A DNA stretch of 64,000 nt from Petaurus breviceps papuanus (Eukaryota > Chordata > Mammalia > Diprotodontia > Petauridae). The position numbers and the translations under genes are program-made. Below, one piece after another: positions 11,080 through 22,074 of this stretch. The number at the start of each line of letters is the position of its first letter. Within the stretch, counting starts at the first letter, position 1. The notes below the pieces were generated by a model that was not told the origin of the DNA, made no database searches, and saw nothing but the letters and a program-made list of their open reading frames with translations. The DNA lies in the NCBI GenBank assembly GCA_028583685.1, contig JAMXIF010000220.1:41489524-41553523 (forward strand). Reading direction: 5' to 3'.

Positions 11080-11957
11080 CACCCAGGCAGAAAACTATCT
11101 AAATGATTCATAAAGAAAGAAATGCAAAACTAAGCAAGGAGATCAAAAAAGTTCATAGAACAAGGAAGAAATGTTATACCATGACAGAAAATGGCCCAAA
11201 AATCTCCCAATGAAAAAGTAAGAAAATAAACTCTATAGTCTCCTATAAATAATGAAACAACAACAAATGTTGAATTGGTTCAAATGATGAAAATGTGAAA
11301 ATTTTTAAAAGAAACAAGTACAGTAATTAGGACTAGATTTGTAGTAGAAAGAAATACTTCAAGGAAGAAATCAATAAAACAAAAATGAGAATAGACAATT
11401 ATAAAACATAAAAGAGAATTTCTCCATGGCAGCAGAGGCTCTTAGAAAAGTGAAAGTCAGATATGTAACTCCAAAATACTTATTTGGAGAAAATTCATCA
11501 ACAAAGAGGGAATAATAACATTAGAAAAAATGCATGAGTTCTATACAATTGAAAGTGATCATTTGAGTTTACAGATATCCCAGAAAAAATTATTAAATGA
11601 AAATCCTAGTACATTAAATACTATAAGAACATTGCCCCCAAAGTATTGATAAAAGAGACTAATGTCATACTTGATAGACTAATACCAAGAAATATAGAGA
11701 CTAAACTTCAGAATTTCAAGAAATATTACAAATGTGTAAGAAAAAGGCCATTAGATTTTCAGGAAAATCAATCCATGGAGTTAAGAAATAAAAGATGACC
11801 TTGTAATATGATCTTCTAAAAAAATAAAGGAAATTGAGATGTACCTCCAGAATAATTGATCCTACAAAGCAAAGCCTATTCATCAATGAAAATGAATGAC
11901 TTCTCAACAACAGGGTGACATTCAAGAAATCCTTCCAAAAGAAAACAGAGAGGAGCA
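11080..11957 (+). pseudogene. Old L1 ORF1 relic
   Basis: ORF1p is the RNA-binding chaperone of L1. This A-rich stretch has no long frame, but it tracks the ORF1 order of the 49-56 kb L1: AATATAGAGACTAAACTTCAG corresponds to the PKNIVAKLQN codons, and later TTCAGGAAAATCAATCC and ATTCAAGAAATCC blocks follow in the same spacing. It is much more diverged than the other L1 copies. It is cut at the right by a 0.5-kb repeat. Confidence 0.5.
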
Positions 11958-12442
11958 TTTTTGTTGTTCTTCCTTTGTTTTCAAAGAGGACCGATGACAT
12001 CATAGATTGATGTCTTGATTTGTATGTAAATGGTATTTAAGTGAGGTCAAGTCGAACAAAGTCATCAACCTCACTATCTCTTTCTGAGTCATCAAAGTCC
12101 AGTGGCAAGACAATCAAAATGACTGGAGATGGACTGGGATGCAGTGGGTGACCTTGGCGTCTTTGATGTGTGACCAAGCTCTAAGCATAACCATTGGAAC
12201 AAATTGTCCTCATTTGCCCATTCCACTGGGGGAATTCTTCACTTGGGGTAGGTAGTTCCCTAACTCACCAATGGGTTTGAGACCTGAGAGTTACCCTCAT
12301 TCTGGTTTAGCCCATATGCTGAGATAGTTTTACCAGGGTATGGCTGCTACACAACATCTTGGAGCTAGAGGTGAGAATTGGATGAAAGGCAGACCTCAAA
12401 GGCAGATAAGTAGCTCTGAAAAAGGTTCAGCAAGCCCTTTCA
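11958..12442 (-). mobile_element. 0.5-kb tailed repeat, copy 1
   Basis: It aligns in reverse orientation with copies at 60245-60780 and 62711-63183. The tail is at the left here (TTGTTGTTCTTCCTTTGTTT), followed by CAAAGAGGACCGATGACATC, AAGTCCAGTGGCAAGAC, TGCAGTGGGTGACCTTGGCG and, at the far end, TTCAGCAAGCCCTTT. The AACAACA-type tail resembles RTE-clade retroposons, suggesting a non-LTR element. I do not know a published name. Confidence 0.75.
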
Positions 12443-13089
12443 CCAGAGGTGCTGATAATCCTCCCTGAACACCCCCATAAACCACAGGGGAGTACAGTAT
12501 TTGACACTCAAATACTTCAAATGGAAGAAACACTAGAAAGGCAAATGGTTATAGTACATAATTAAATTAACTAACTAATATTTCTAGGATAAAACAAAGC
12601 ATTTGATAGGGTTTTGTTGAGGTTTGTTTTTATCCTATCATTTTTGATGTCTAAATATAAAAACAAAGAGATCATAAGGAGGCAGAAGGCTAGATCAAAT
12701 GGATATAAAAGCATCAGAAAACAAGAAGAATGTTACTTCTTAAGTGAATTACCATGTAGGAGTAGGGAAGCACACCTAGTAAATAACTAAAAATAATGGT
12801 AGAATTTAAGGGCAAAGGATGTGTAAAGACAAAAGGCAGCAATAAAAATTTTTTTAATAAAATAAAATAAAAGTGTTATATAGTAAAAATAACAATAATT
12901 CCATCCCTGAGTAAAGTCATCTTGTCCCGTGTGTGTGTGTGTGTGTGTGTGTATAGTCTTCTTTCTGTGTTTTCTCAGCTCCAAGTTCACATTAAGTGTC
13001 ATTGCCCACTGCCATTTACATAACGTATCTTGTTCTGAGATGGGTTTTACTATCATTACTGATAAGAATTGATCAATACAGAAAATATG
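12443..13089. other. A-rich DNA, probably continuing the old L1
   Basis: The A-rich plus-strand composition continues after the 0.5-kb repeat, as expected of the L1 inter-ORF region, but no translated motif confirms it. Confidence 0.25.
12929..12952. repeat. (GT)12 microsatellite
   Basis: Twelve uninterrupted GT units. Confidence 0.95.
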
Positions 13090-13300
13090 TATATACATTT
13101 CATTTCATATATATTTATTGATCTCTTCCAAGTTTCACCTACATATGCTCTAAGAATTATCCTGCTCTATAATAAGGTCATCTTTTATTTCTGACCTCCA
13201 TGGATTGATTTTCCTGAAAAGCTAATGGCCTTTTTCTTACATATTTGTAATATTTCTTGTTTGGTTTTGAAATTCTGAAGTTTAGTGTCTATAGTGGATC
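13090..13300 (-). mobile_element. Old L1 ORF1 fragment, antisense
   Basis: The reverse complement matches 11690-11810 closely: ACTAAACTTCAGAATTTCAA, AAGAAATATTACAAAT, GTAAGAAAAAGGCCATTAG and CAGGAAAATCAATCCATGGA occur in both. The two lie head-on about 1.4 kb apart. Confidence 0.7.
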
Positions 13301-13334
13301 CCACTATAGGCTAAACTTACCCTCCAACTTCTTG

Positions 13335-13410
13335 CCATATTATGAAAAGGTACCACTTATCACAGTGCCTGGTACATAGTAGGCACTTAATAAATGGATA
13401 TTTACTGACT
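13335..13410 (+). mobile_element. L2-class LINE 3' end
   Basis: CACAGTGCCTGGTACATAGT followed by AGGCACTTAATAAATGGATA is the conserved L2-class 3' terminus. Confidence 0.8.
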
Positions 13411-13698
13411 TTTTATTGACCTTATTTTGATAACTGCTTTTGCATCTATAAAGCTTGCCTAAGGTAGTGGTCTCCAATGATGAGGCTGTGGCCTAACCAC
13501 AAAAAGGCCACATCCTAGACCCAAGGAATATGTAAGATAAAGATCAAAGGTGGGGAAATATAGGTCACATCCCCCTCTCCCCATGAAAATCAATTCTGAG
13601 TTTTGCTTCTAACATGAACACACCTACTCTTGTCTGCCAGCACTCCCCAACTTTACCCTTTCATTTTGTTATGCAAGTTCCAAACCTCCCTCTTTGCT
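13411..13698. other. Unassigned DNA
   Basis: GTGGTCTCCAATGATGAGGC resembles a hAT-type terminus, but no partner terminus was found. Confidence 0.25.
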
Positions 13699-14705
13699 TC
13701 TTTAAAAAATATTTATTTAGTAATTTTCCCCAATTATATGCAAAAAATATTTTTGACCTCAGTGTTTTTTTATAATATTGAGTTCCAAATTCTCTCTCGC
13801 TCCCCTCTCCCTTCATTAAAAAGGCAAGCAATTTAATGTAATTTATATATGTGCAGTCATGCAAAATATATTTCCATATTAGTCATGTTGTGAATGAAGA
13901 TACAGATACAAAGGTAAAAATAAAAATAAAAAATGAAGAAAGTGAAAAACAATATACTTCAGTCTCATCAGTTCTTTCCATAACAAATCCTTCAGAACTG
14001 TCTTGGATTATTATAGTGCTGAGAACAGGTTCTGGTTCTGCTCATTTCACTTTTCATCAGTTCACATAAGTCTTACCAGGTACTTTTGAGAGCATCCTGC
14101 TTATCATATCTGATAACACACTAGTATCTCATCACAATCGTATGCCACAACTCATTTAGTCTTTCCTAATTGCTGGACATCTCAATTTCCAATTTTTTGC
14201 CACCATAAAAAAAGCTGCTATACATATTTTTATACATATAGGTCTTTTGTCTTTCTGGTTTTTTTTTTCTCTTTGGGATATAGTCCTGATAGTGGTATTA
14301 CTGGATCAAAGGATATATATGGTTTTATAGACCTTTGAGCATAGCTCTAAATTGCTCTACAGAAGGGTTGAATCAGTTCACAACTCCACCGACAGTACAT
14401 TAGTGTCTCAATTTTCCCCACTTCTCCTTTGATATTTTGTCATTTTCTTTTTCTGTCATATTAGCCAATCTAATGGTTATGAGGTGGCACTTCAGAATTG
14501 TTTGATTTGCATTTCCCTAATCAATAGTGATTGACAGCATTTTTTCATATGAATATAGATAGTTCTGACTACTTCCTCTGAAAACTGCCTGTTCACATCC
14601 TTTGACCATTTATCAATTGAGATATGGTTCTTATTTTTATAAATTTGACTCCACTCTTTATATATTTGAGAAATGAGGCCTTTTTCAGATAAACTTGCCA
14701 TAAAA
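13699..14705 (-). mobile_element. L1 LINE tail, antisense (ORF2 C-terminus and 3'UTR)
   Basis: On the minus strand, SLSEKGLISQIYKEWSQIY and IDKWSKDVNRQFSEE are the ORF2 C-terminal domain. They are followed by a decayed stretch to the 3'UTR (GAGTTCCAAATTCTCTC on the plus strand) and a T-rich tail at 13701. The break near 14705 is the 5' truncation point. Confidence 0.85.
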
Positions 14706-15785
14706 ATGTTTTATAGTTATCATTACTTACTGTATATCCCTCTGTCCTACTTTCCCCCTGTTTATTCTCTCCAATACATCTTCCATTCCTGATTAGTAGG
14801 ATTTCCATCCCAACAACATAGTTTCATCTCCATACAAAGATGAAGCATTGAAGTAGCTCTTTTGTGAGGTTTCAAAGGTATCAAATGGAGCATTCCAAAG
14901 CATTTACCTCTATATTACTTTAAAATAGTAGGGAAGTACCCTATGAACTAACTATGTTTTAGCAACATTGGTAATACATTTGATACAGATGTTTTCCCGA
15001 TAAAATAGTATTAATTTGAAATTGTGATAAAATTGAAAAAAAAAAGTTTGCTAAGCAAATTGATGTCAAGTAGAGGAAAATATTTATTCTGTGAAATAAT
15101 AAAAGGTAGCAAGCTTTTCAATTGTATTTTCAAAAATTAACTTGGAACATTCTTAACATGAAACCATAAATAAGTTAATTAACCCTTTATTGTTTATTAA
15201 AAAACATTACCAATTCCTACAATATGTAGTCTACTCTTACTCTTCTCACCAGGAGTGCTATATAAAATTAATGAAAATATAACTTATAACTATGTTTAAC
15301 CATAACTATAAGTGAATACATTATATATAATTTGTTTACTTAGATATTTCTATATAACAATATAATTCTCCTTTTTGCCTTCTAACTGAACTTGTACCCC
15401 AAATAGAGCAAATTAACAGGGTTTTTTTCAGATAATTATTTACTACAATGATTTTCTTTCAGTTTCTGATTGTATTATTAAACAACTTTGGACTTACAAG
15501 GCATCTTTTATCCTAAATTATTAGGGATTTATACTTCACTTTTGATACTTCAGATATTGGGGAAAGTCAGCTCTCCATAGGGGCAAACCTAGAGACAGGT
15601 AAAATCTAGAGAGTCAATAGTTGAAAAAAAATGTGACTTATGACTCAGTATTGTAACTCACTGTTTTCACTCATGTTCATTTTTTTGGATTGATGACATC
15701 TCTTGACTGTCCTGTATTTATATGCTCCTTTTCTCAACATCTCAAATAAATAGTTACAAACTATATATAATGTTGCCTAACAATC
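14706..15785. other. Unassigned AT-rich DNA
   Basis: More than 1 kb without a recognised element, GC-rich patch or credible ORF. Confidence 0.35.
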
Positions 15786-15973
15786 TTTATGTATAATCTA
15801 TTTTTTTTGCTTTTTTTTTTGGAGGGCAATTGGGGTTGAGCAGACCTGCCCAAGGTCACAGGGCTAGTAAGTATTAAGTGTCTGAGGTTGGATTTGGACT
15901 CAGGTCCTCCTGACTCCAGGGCCAGTGCTCTAATCACTGTGCCACCTAGCCACACCTTTTTATGTATAATCTA
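15786..15973 (-). mobile_element. Marsupial SINE with 15-bp target duplication
   Basis: TTTATGTATAATCTA occurs at 15786-15800 and again at 15959-15973, flanking the SINE body at 15801-15958. The minus strand reads the usual head GTGGCTAGGTGGCACAGTGA and the GGAGTCAGGAGGACCTGAGT core. The perfect duplication marks a comparatively young insertion. Confidence 0.95.
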
Positions 15974-16404
15974 GACACCAATAAAAATTAAGTCATTTTC
16001 TAGATTTTCCTGGAAAGAATTTTGGCCCCCTTCACAAGTGATTCCAGAATCAGCCCACCTCATCTCGAATATCAAACTATGTTGTGTCATGAAAACATCA
16101 TCATATTTTCTACAATGAAATTAGGTTGTTATAAGTCTACCACATTTTATAGCTAATTATGTTTTCCCTGTTTTAAGAAAAGATATCCTTGAATTCCCTC
16201 ATTTATTCTGTAAATTTGGAGATTTGGGGAGTTGTTTTAGTCATACAGTCTCCAAAGATAATATAACTTGATTCCTCAACTAGATGGAAAATATCCACAT
16301 AATTCTTTTTATTTCTAAGCTAAAACATTTAATATTTTCATAAGAAACTTTTTTTTAATTCTAAGTTTCATTAGGCATGAAAATCAAATTTTTACAAGTA
16401 AAAC
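15974..16404. other. Unassigned DNA
   Basis: No element recognised; AT-rich. Confidence 0.3.
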
Positions 16405-16489
16405 TTTAGAATCACAGAATGTCAGAGTTATATAGGGGACTTCAAAAGTCATTGAGTCCAACCCTTCCTTGGGCAAGAAGACACTTTAT

Positions 16490-16680
16490 TGCATCAATCC
16501 ATCCACAAGCATTGATTAAACACCCGTTACGTTCCAAGTATAGTACTAGGCACAGAGGATATGAAGGCAACAGTGAAAGTGTGGAACTTATATTCTATCT
16601 GAGGAAACAACATGTACAAATAGATTTTATATTTTTATAAAAAATATATTTGTACACATATACAAAATAAATATAATGTA
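16490..16680 (+). mobile_element. Repeat X-type fragment inside the CR1
   Basis: AGCATTGATTAAACACC, AGTACTAGGCACAGAGGATA and TATTCTATCTGAGGAAACAA are the common phrase set that also opens the copies at 22906, 25506 and 62430. Confidence 0.5.
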
Positions 16681-17137
16681 ATTTTCAGGAGGAGGGAACT
16701 TTTCTTTGAGGGGAGAATCATTCACTTGAAGACCTCTAGTGATAGGGAGCCCATTTTCTTCTTAGGAAGCACATTCCAGTGTTATCTAACTCTAAGTTTT
16801 AGGGAGTTTGTCCTTCTATAAAGTCCAACCTTTCCTCCTTATTATCTTTTTGTGTATAATTACAAATTGCTTCCCAAAATGGTTGTACCAATTCACAATT
16901 CACATACCAACAATTTGTGAATGTTCCTGTTTCCACACAGCTCCTCCAACATTTGAGGGGGGTGGGGTGGGAGGAGTAGAGGAAGAGAGTCGTCTTTGCC
17001 AAGATGATGGCTGTGAGGTAGAATATCAGAATTGGTTTAGTTTGCATTTCTCTGGTTAGTATTCTTTTGGAGCATTTTTTCCTATGACTATGGATAACCT
17101 GGGTTTCTTCCCTTGAGAACTTCTTATTCATAGCCTT

Positions 17138-17181
17138 AGGTTCTTTCTTCCTTTCTTTCTTTCTTTCTTTCTTTCTTTTTT

Positions 17182-17259
<78 letters not shown>

Positions 17260-17310
17260 TTCCTTCCTTCCTTTCTTCCTTTCTTTCTTTCTTCCTTTCT
17301 TTTTTGCTTT
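17138..17310. repeat. (CTTT)n tract grown from a SINE tail
   Basis: About forty CTTT/CCTT units. The tract lies exactly where the antisense SINE should have its poly(A) tail, read as poly(T) here. Confidence 0.95.
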
Positions 17311-17455
17311 TTGGAAGGCAATTGGGGTTGAGTGACCTGCCCAAGGTCATATGGCTAGTAAGTCTGTATGTCAAGTGTCTGAAGCCAGCTTTGAACTCAG
17401 ATCCTCCTGACTCCAGGGACAGTGTTCTATTCACTGTGCCACCTAGCCACCCCAT
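17311..17455 (-). mobile_element. Marsupial SINE with expanded tail
   Basis: The minus-strand head GGGGTGGCTAGGTGGCACAG and the core are present. The flanks TTAGGTTCTTT (before the tail) and TTAGATTCTTT (after the head) are an 11-bp target duplication with one mismatch. Confidence 0.9.
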
Positions 17456-18180
17456 GTTAGATTCTTTATCAATTGAAAAATGACTCTTATTCTTAGAAAT
17501 TTGAATTGGTTCCTAAAGATAGCTAATAAGTCTCCAAGTTTTCTTTTCTCTAAGGCAAACATTTCTAGTTTCTTCATGTGATTCTCATCTTAAAGCTTTT
17601 ATCATCCTGGTCACCATACTCTGAACATTCTCCAGCTTGCCAAGGTCCTTCCTAAAATGTAGCCCTGAATGTACAACTGAACAGGATACTTTGGTCAGAC
17701 AACAATAGAATATAACAAGACCTTCCTAGTCTTGGATATTATTCCTCACAATGCAGCCTAAGATGGCATTAGTTTTTTGGCTATGATACCTTGTTGATTT
17801 ATATTGAGCTTGCAATCTTCAAAACACCCCAGATCTTTTTCAAATAAACTGCCATCTAGCCACACCTTCCCCTACCTTATTCTTATGAAGTCAATTTTTG
17901 GAACCCACGTGTAAAACTTTACCTTTATGCCCATTAAATTTCTTCTTATTAAATTCAACCCTAAGTTCCAACTTATCAAAATATTTTTGGAAATTCCCTC
18001 TGTAATGAACTGGACTTACTACCCTTTCCAATTCTATATCATCTGTAAATCAAAGCAGAATATTGTCTATGCCTTCATCCAATTCATTAAGCCAAATGAT
18101 AAACACACAAGAGCCAAGAATAGATGACAGAGGTGTTCCACTGGAGATTTCTGTCCAAGTTACATCAAAACAATATAGCA

Positions 18181-18322
18181 AGGTGGCCAGGTGGCACAGG
18201 GAATAGAGCACCAGCCCCGGAGTCAGGAGGACCTGAGTTCAAATCCAGCCTCAGACACAACACAAAAACTAGCCGTGTGACCTTGGGCATGTCACTTAAG
18301 CCCAATTGCCCTCCAAAACGCT
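18181..18322 (+). mobile_element. Marsupial SINE
   Basis: AGGTGGCCAGGTGGCACAGG, GGAGTCAGGAGGACCTGAGT and TCACTTAAGCCCAATTGCCC are in order. The tail has turned into a short TA repeat. Confidence 0.9.
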
Positions 18323-18474
18323 ATATATATATCAGAGGATCGGTCACCCAAACTCCCTCTACCAAAGCCAAAAGTGGTCAATTAAAAAAGATTATCTTGT
18401 CACCCCCTATTAGAAGAAGGTTGAATTTGGGGGATAATTTCTATCCCTTACTCAATTCAATTTAATGTGTAACT
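18323..18474. other. Unassigned DNA
   Basis: No recognised element. Confidence 0.3.
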
Positions 18475-18600
18475 TCTATCTTTTCTTGGATAATAACTAC
18501 TTATGTTGTTATAGTACTTTAACATACATACCAAAGCACTTTCTTCACCATCCTGTAAGGTAGGCAGTGCAAATATTATTATTGTACTTTTATGAGTAAC
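18475..18600 (-). mobile_element. MIR-class SINE fragment
   Basis: AAGCACTTTCTTCACCATCC and GTAAGGTAGGCAGTGCAAAT resemble the antisense 3' half of CORE-SINEs. Confidence 0.5.
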
Positions 18601-19105
18601 CTTCTTTCTGAGTGTGAAGATTTTGTTGGTTGAAAGTGAAAAAGAAAGGGAAAAGTGCACATTCCCACCTCTGGTCCCCAACTTTAGAATGTGGGCACTA
18701 CTGACTTGGTCCAGATTTTCCTTCCCTCATCTCAGATATGGCCTACATTCTCTAGTTACCCTCCTGAATTCTACTCCTACTGAGGGAATTCTCTGTGCAT
18801 GCATATGGTATTGCATAATGTTATTGTATTATATTGCATAGGAGAAAAGAGGGAAGCAATGGAGAAAGCATCATGACTGAGCAACCAAACTTCAAACCAG
18901 ACAGCAATGGAAATTGACTTCTTTCTAACCCAGCTTTATCTACTTTTGGACTTTTACCAAAATCAATACTTCAATGTTTTCTTTCACATTGCTCCTCAGT
19001 CCCGATTTGGTATCCAGATTTACCAACAATTCATTTTCATCCCTCTTGCAAGTCCCTGTTCACAACAGTGATGTACACAAATAAAAGGAGTTGCATTTTT
19101 AATCC
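18601..19105. other. Unassigned DNA
   Basis: No recognised element; short overlapping ORFs on both strands show no protein-like composition. Confidence 0.3.
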
Positions 19106-19290
19106 TGAAGCAGTGTGATGTAGTGGATGGAAAGCTAGCTGAAAGCCAAGAGGACACAGGTTCAAGTCCTACTTTAGACACAAACTGACTGTATGACTCT
19201 GAGAAAAACACTTTACTTCTCAGTGTTCTAGGCAACTCTATAGAAGACTATATATTGCAAAGAAATTGTCAACCTTCATTGATAAAGCTT
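19106..19290 (+). mobile_element. tRNA-type SINE
   Basis: GTGATGTAGTGGATGGAAAG, CACAGGTTCAAGTCCTACTT (a recognisable B-box region) and GGCAACTCTATAGAAGACTA follow in order. This is the same family as 140-335, but with the promoter half kept. Confidence 0.75.
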
Positions 19291-19867
19291 GCTTATTTGC
19301 AAGTTCTATGCACTATAGACCTATTCCCTATCTCTATTTTCATCAAGAGTAAGTCAGTGTTGAAGTACTAATTAAATCATAAATCATGAACAAAATTAAG
19401 GAACTGAGAAGTTTTGTATTAATCACTTTCATGGATGGAAAAAGGGGAAAGGGAGAGATGGGTTTCACTGTCTGCAAAAATTCTCAATCAGGGCAAGTTC
19501 TTCACCATTTGGACATGTCTCTTGCTCCAGATCCCACTGTTAAATATTGCCTCAGAGGAGTAATGCAGCAGCACACTCACCTTGCATCTCAACATGAAAC
19601 CCAGCTATGCTCAACTTCCATGATGGCTGACCACCCCTTTTTACTCCTTTCCTATAATATCCACCTCTTCTTGTCTCGTTCACAGGATTCCAATTGAATT
19701 GGGCACTCAGCTTCCCTCTTCCCTTCCCTCTGTCTGTGCCACAGGGCTGCCATGGCAGCAATAGCTATGATGGCCAGAGCCACCTGGTACCTCTGCCTCC
19801 TCCCTAGTGTCTTCCTCCAGCTCCAGCCTCTTCATTCAAACTGTGCATGCTCCCTCCCTTCTTGCTC
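19291..19867. other. Unassigned DNA, repeat-poor
   Basis: Relatively pyrimidine-rich sequence around 19650-19860. An open stretch of 103 codons at 19386-19697 has no recognisable domain. Confidence 0.3.
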
Positions 19868-19975
19868 CCAGATAAATATGTGTAAAGTACTTTGCAAAAC
19901 TTAAAAGTGCCATATTTATGCCAGCTCGTAGTAGTAGTAATTATTGATAATATTATTGCTGTAATTATTAGTTGT
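19868..19975 (+). mobile_element. MIR-class SINE tail
   Basis: GTAAAGTACTTTGCAAAACTTAAAAGTGCC followed by a TAGTAGTAATTATT-type tail is the conserved end of CORE/MIR SINEs. Confidence 0.65.
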
Positions 19976-20480
19976 AGCCCCTCTCCACTTCACATAATAG
20001 CTTCTTCTCCAGCCAAGGGGAGATGAGGCTGTCTCTCTTTGATACTCAGCTTCTCTTTAGACAAAAAGTCATAACAAGCCAGAGAATTCTGTCCTGGTCA
20101 ATAGAACTTTCATTCCCAGATGTACATCCTTGACAGAGAAGAAAATAAGGGCTCCATAGAGAAGGGGAAACTGAGTCCTACTGAACTTCAATGGCTTGCC
20201 CAAGTATTGTCATGTTTCTTTTAATTCCAGGTCTAGTCCTTTTTGTTTCCACATCTGTTTCTTCATGTATCAAGGGTGCTTTTAGTTCCCATTCTTCACT
20301 CAACATCTTCCTAGGTCCTGTGGAAGGTTTAAAAAGAACTGTGAGACCTGATCCTTACCCTTGAGGAGCTTAAAATTTAAATTCAAGTTTTAAATTAAGA
20401 GATATAAGTCACAGACTTGTTCCTTAAAAACCTTGTCCAAAGTCTTCTTAATCATAGGGAAATGGTTTCTCTGTATGGGT
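19976..20480. other. Mostly unassigned; small MIR and X-like scraps
   Basis: GAAACTGAGTCC at 20168 and TGGCTTGCCCAAGTATTGTC at 20191 look like antisense MIR. CCTTGAGGAGCTTAAAATTT at 20361 looks like the X-type phrase. Confidence 0.35.
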
Positions 20481-20565
20481 TTGTGTGTGTGTGTGTGTGT
20501 ATATTGTTGTCTTTATCTCTATCTCTCTATCTCTGTTTATCTCCTTGCCTGTCTGTGTATCTCAC
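20481..20565. repeat. (GT)n with CTAT/CTGT-rich flank
   Basis: About ten GT units followed by TATCTCTATCTC-type repeats. Confidence 0.85.
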
Positions 20566-21061
20566 TTTTGTTGAGACCAGGCTGTGGATAGGCTGAAAAA
20601 TTAGAGGAGATTCCATGGAAAATCACAATTCATGAACACATCCGGAATGTTCCCCAGTCTGCCAGCAGTTTCAAATTGCACCTTTTGTTTTGCCCCTTCC
20701 TCCAGTCCTTACTTCCATCGCAACAAAATCTTTCACATAACTTTGGATGACACAACACTAGATGGGATAGCTACCACTGAATCACAGAGTCAGACTCCAA
20801 GAAGGATATTGGTTTAAATCTAATAACATGGATGTCAATAGTGAGAAATGCAAACACTCACCTTGTTTGTTTATTTATTTTTGTTCAATCAATCTCACAA
20901 TGTAAGGGGAGGAAGTGTGATTAAGATCTGGGAGTGTTTGTCAGTGGACTACAAGCTTAATAGAAGTCAATAGTATGATATAACAGCCAAAAAAAAAATG
21001 TAATATGATCTTGGGCTGCCTTAACAGACCAAGATCATAAATAAATAAATAAATAAAATCC
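20566..21061. other. Unassigned DNA
   Basis: Only an (AAAT)n patch at 21039-21057 is notable. Confidence 0.3.
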
Positions 21062-21270
21062 TATCTAAAGAACTGCATAATCTCATTTGAGCTGACAACC
21101 ACCCTGTGAGGTAGGTGAATTATGGATCCCATTTTAGGGATAAGAAAATTGATTATAAGACAGGTTAAGTGACTTGCCTGTGGTCATAACATCTATTCAG
21201 AGTCTTGAGGAAGATTTCAGATTCAAATCTCCATGACTTCAAGTCCAGCATTCTAATCACAATGCCTCCT
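21062..21270 (-). mobile_element. MIR-class SINE
   Basis: CACCCTGTGAGGTAGGTGAA, GGTTAAGTGACTTGCCTGTG and CAGCATTCTAATCAC are in antisense MIR order. Confidence 0.75.
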
Positions 21271-21323
21271 AGAGCACAGAAGCAGAACCAATGCAATTTA
21301 ATTAAGACTGTGTTTTTCTTTTT

Positions 21324-21500
21324 AAAAGAACTTACCTTAGTAGGTGGCGCAGTGAATAGAACACCAGCCCTGGAGTCAGGAGGACCTGAGTTCAAATCCG
21401 ACCTCAGACGCTTAACACAAAAACTAGCCCTGTGACCTTGGGCAAGTCACTTAACCCCAATTGCCCTCCAAAAAGCAAAAAAAAAAAAGAACTTATTAAG
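21324..21500 (+). mobile_element. Marsupial SINE with target duplication
   Basis: The body at about 21335-21488 begins with GTAGGTGGCGCAGTGAATAG (head slightly shortened) and carries AACACAAAAACTAGCCC. AAAAGAACTTA at 21324 is repeated after the A-tail as AAGAACTTA. Confidence 0.9.
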
Positions 21501-22074
21501 TGTTAAGCATTGGGGATACAAAAAAGAAAAAATATATGCCTAAGGTAGCAGAATTCCCTTTACTAAAGGACTTAAAGAAAAGGTTTGATGACTACCAGTT
21601 GTTTGTGTTGTGAAAGGGACTCTTTTTCAGGAATGAGTTGGGCTAGAAGGCCTACCTTGATTCTGTGATCACAGAACTTGGATAATCTAGAAACTGGATA
21701 ATTGTCCATGAAACAATCAGAAGTTGACTGTAATTACTTTTGACATTTGCAGAGCAAACCTTTGTGTTCACACTCACCTTACCAAAGCAGCCCTCCTTTC
21801 ATATTACACATACTTTTTTCCTCTGATAATCACAAATTCACTGGCAGTTCTCATCAGAGCAATAAATTTAATAGCCACTAGCCAGCCAGCTTTCTGCCAA
21901 AGTTACTTTTGTCAACCACTGTATTGAGAACATATGGATCTGCAAGAAACTAAACCAGCTTGCATTTATGAGTTGGGGCTCTGGAGAGAGGACAACTGGG
22001 ACCTTTGACAGAAGTTGACCAGAGATTCTAATTTAAAATTCAGGAATATATCTATAATAAGCAATTGAGACAAG
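21501..22074. other. Mostly unassigned
   Basis: AAGCATTGGGGATACAAAAA at 21505 continues an X-type phrase, and GGGCTAGAAGGCCTACCTTG at 21638 is a MIR-class tail. The rest is unrecognised. Confidence 0.35.

Larger units (their letters stand above)
16850..17515 (-). mobile_element. L1 ORF2 C-terminal fragment, antisense, split by a SINE
   Basis: The minus-strand translation contains NKKFSREETQVIHSH, RILTREMQTKP, LKCWRSCVETGTFTNCWYVN and CELVQPFWEAICNYTQK. These match the L1 ORF2 C-terminal Cys-rich domain, where human L1 has CWRGC and HCWW equivalents. The SINE and its CTTT tail lie within it. Confidence 0.85.
16405..18175 (-). mobile_element. CR1-class LINE, antisense, split by insertions
   Basis: In plus-strand order the pieces are AATCACAGAATGTCAGAGTT, GACCTCTAGTGATAGGGAGC, TCATCCTGGTCACCATACTC, TTCCTAAAATGTAGCCCTGA, GATGGCATTAGTTTTTTGGC, ACACCCCAGATCTTTTTCAA and GAGGTGTTCCACTGGAGATT. 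This is the order of the antisense C-terminal coding and 3' region of amniote CR1 elements. Inserts are an old repeat (about 16490-16680) and an L1 tail (about 16850-17515). No long frame survives. Confidence 0.75.

Noticed and set aside
16799-17455. 218-codon minus-strand ORF with a Lys/Glu/Arg array
   Set aside because: It is a chance fusion of SINE, CTTT microsatellite and L1 ORF2 fragment; the array is just the tetranucleotide repeat.
19386-19697. 103-codon plus-strand ORF
   Set aside because: No domain and no supporting splice, promoter or polyadenylation context; overlapped by a minus-strand ORF.
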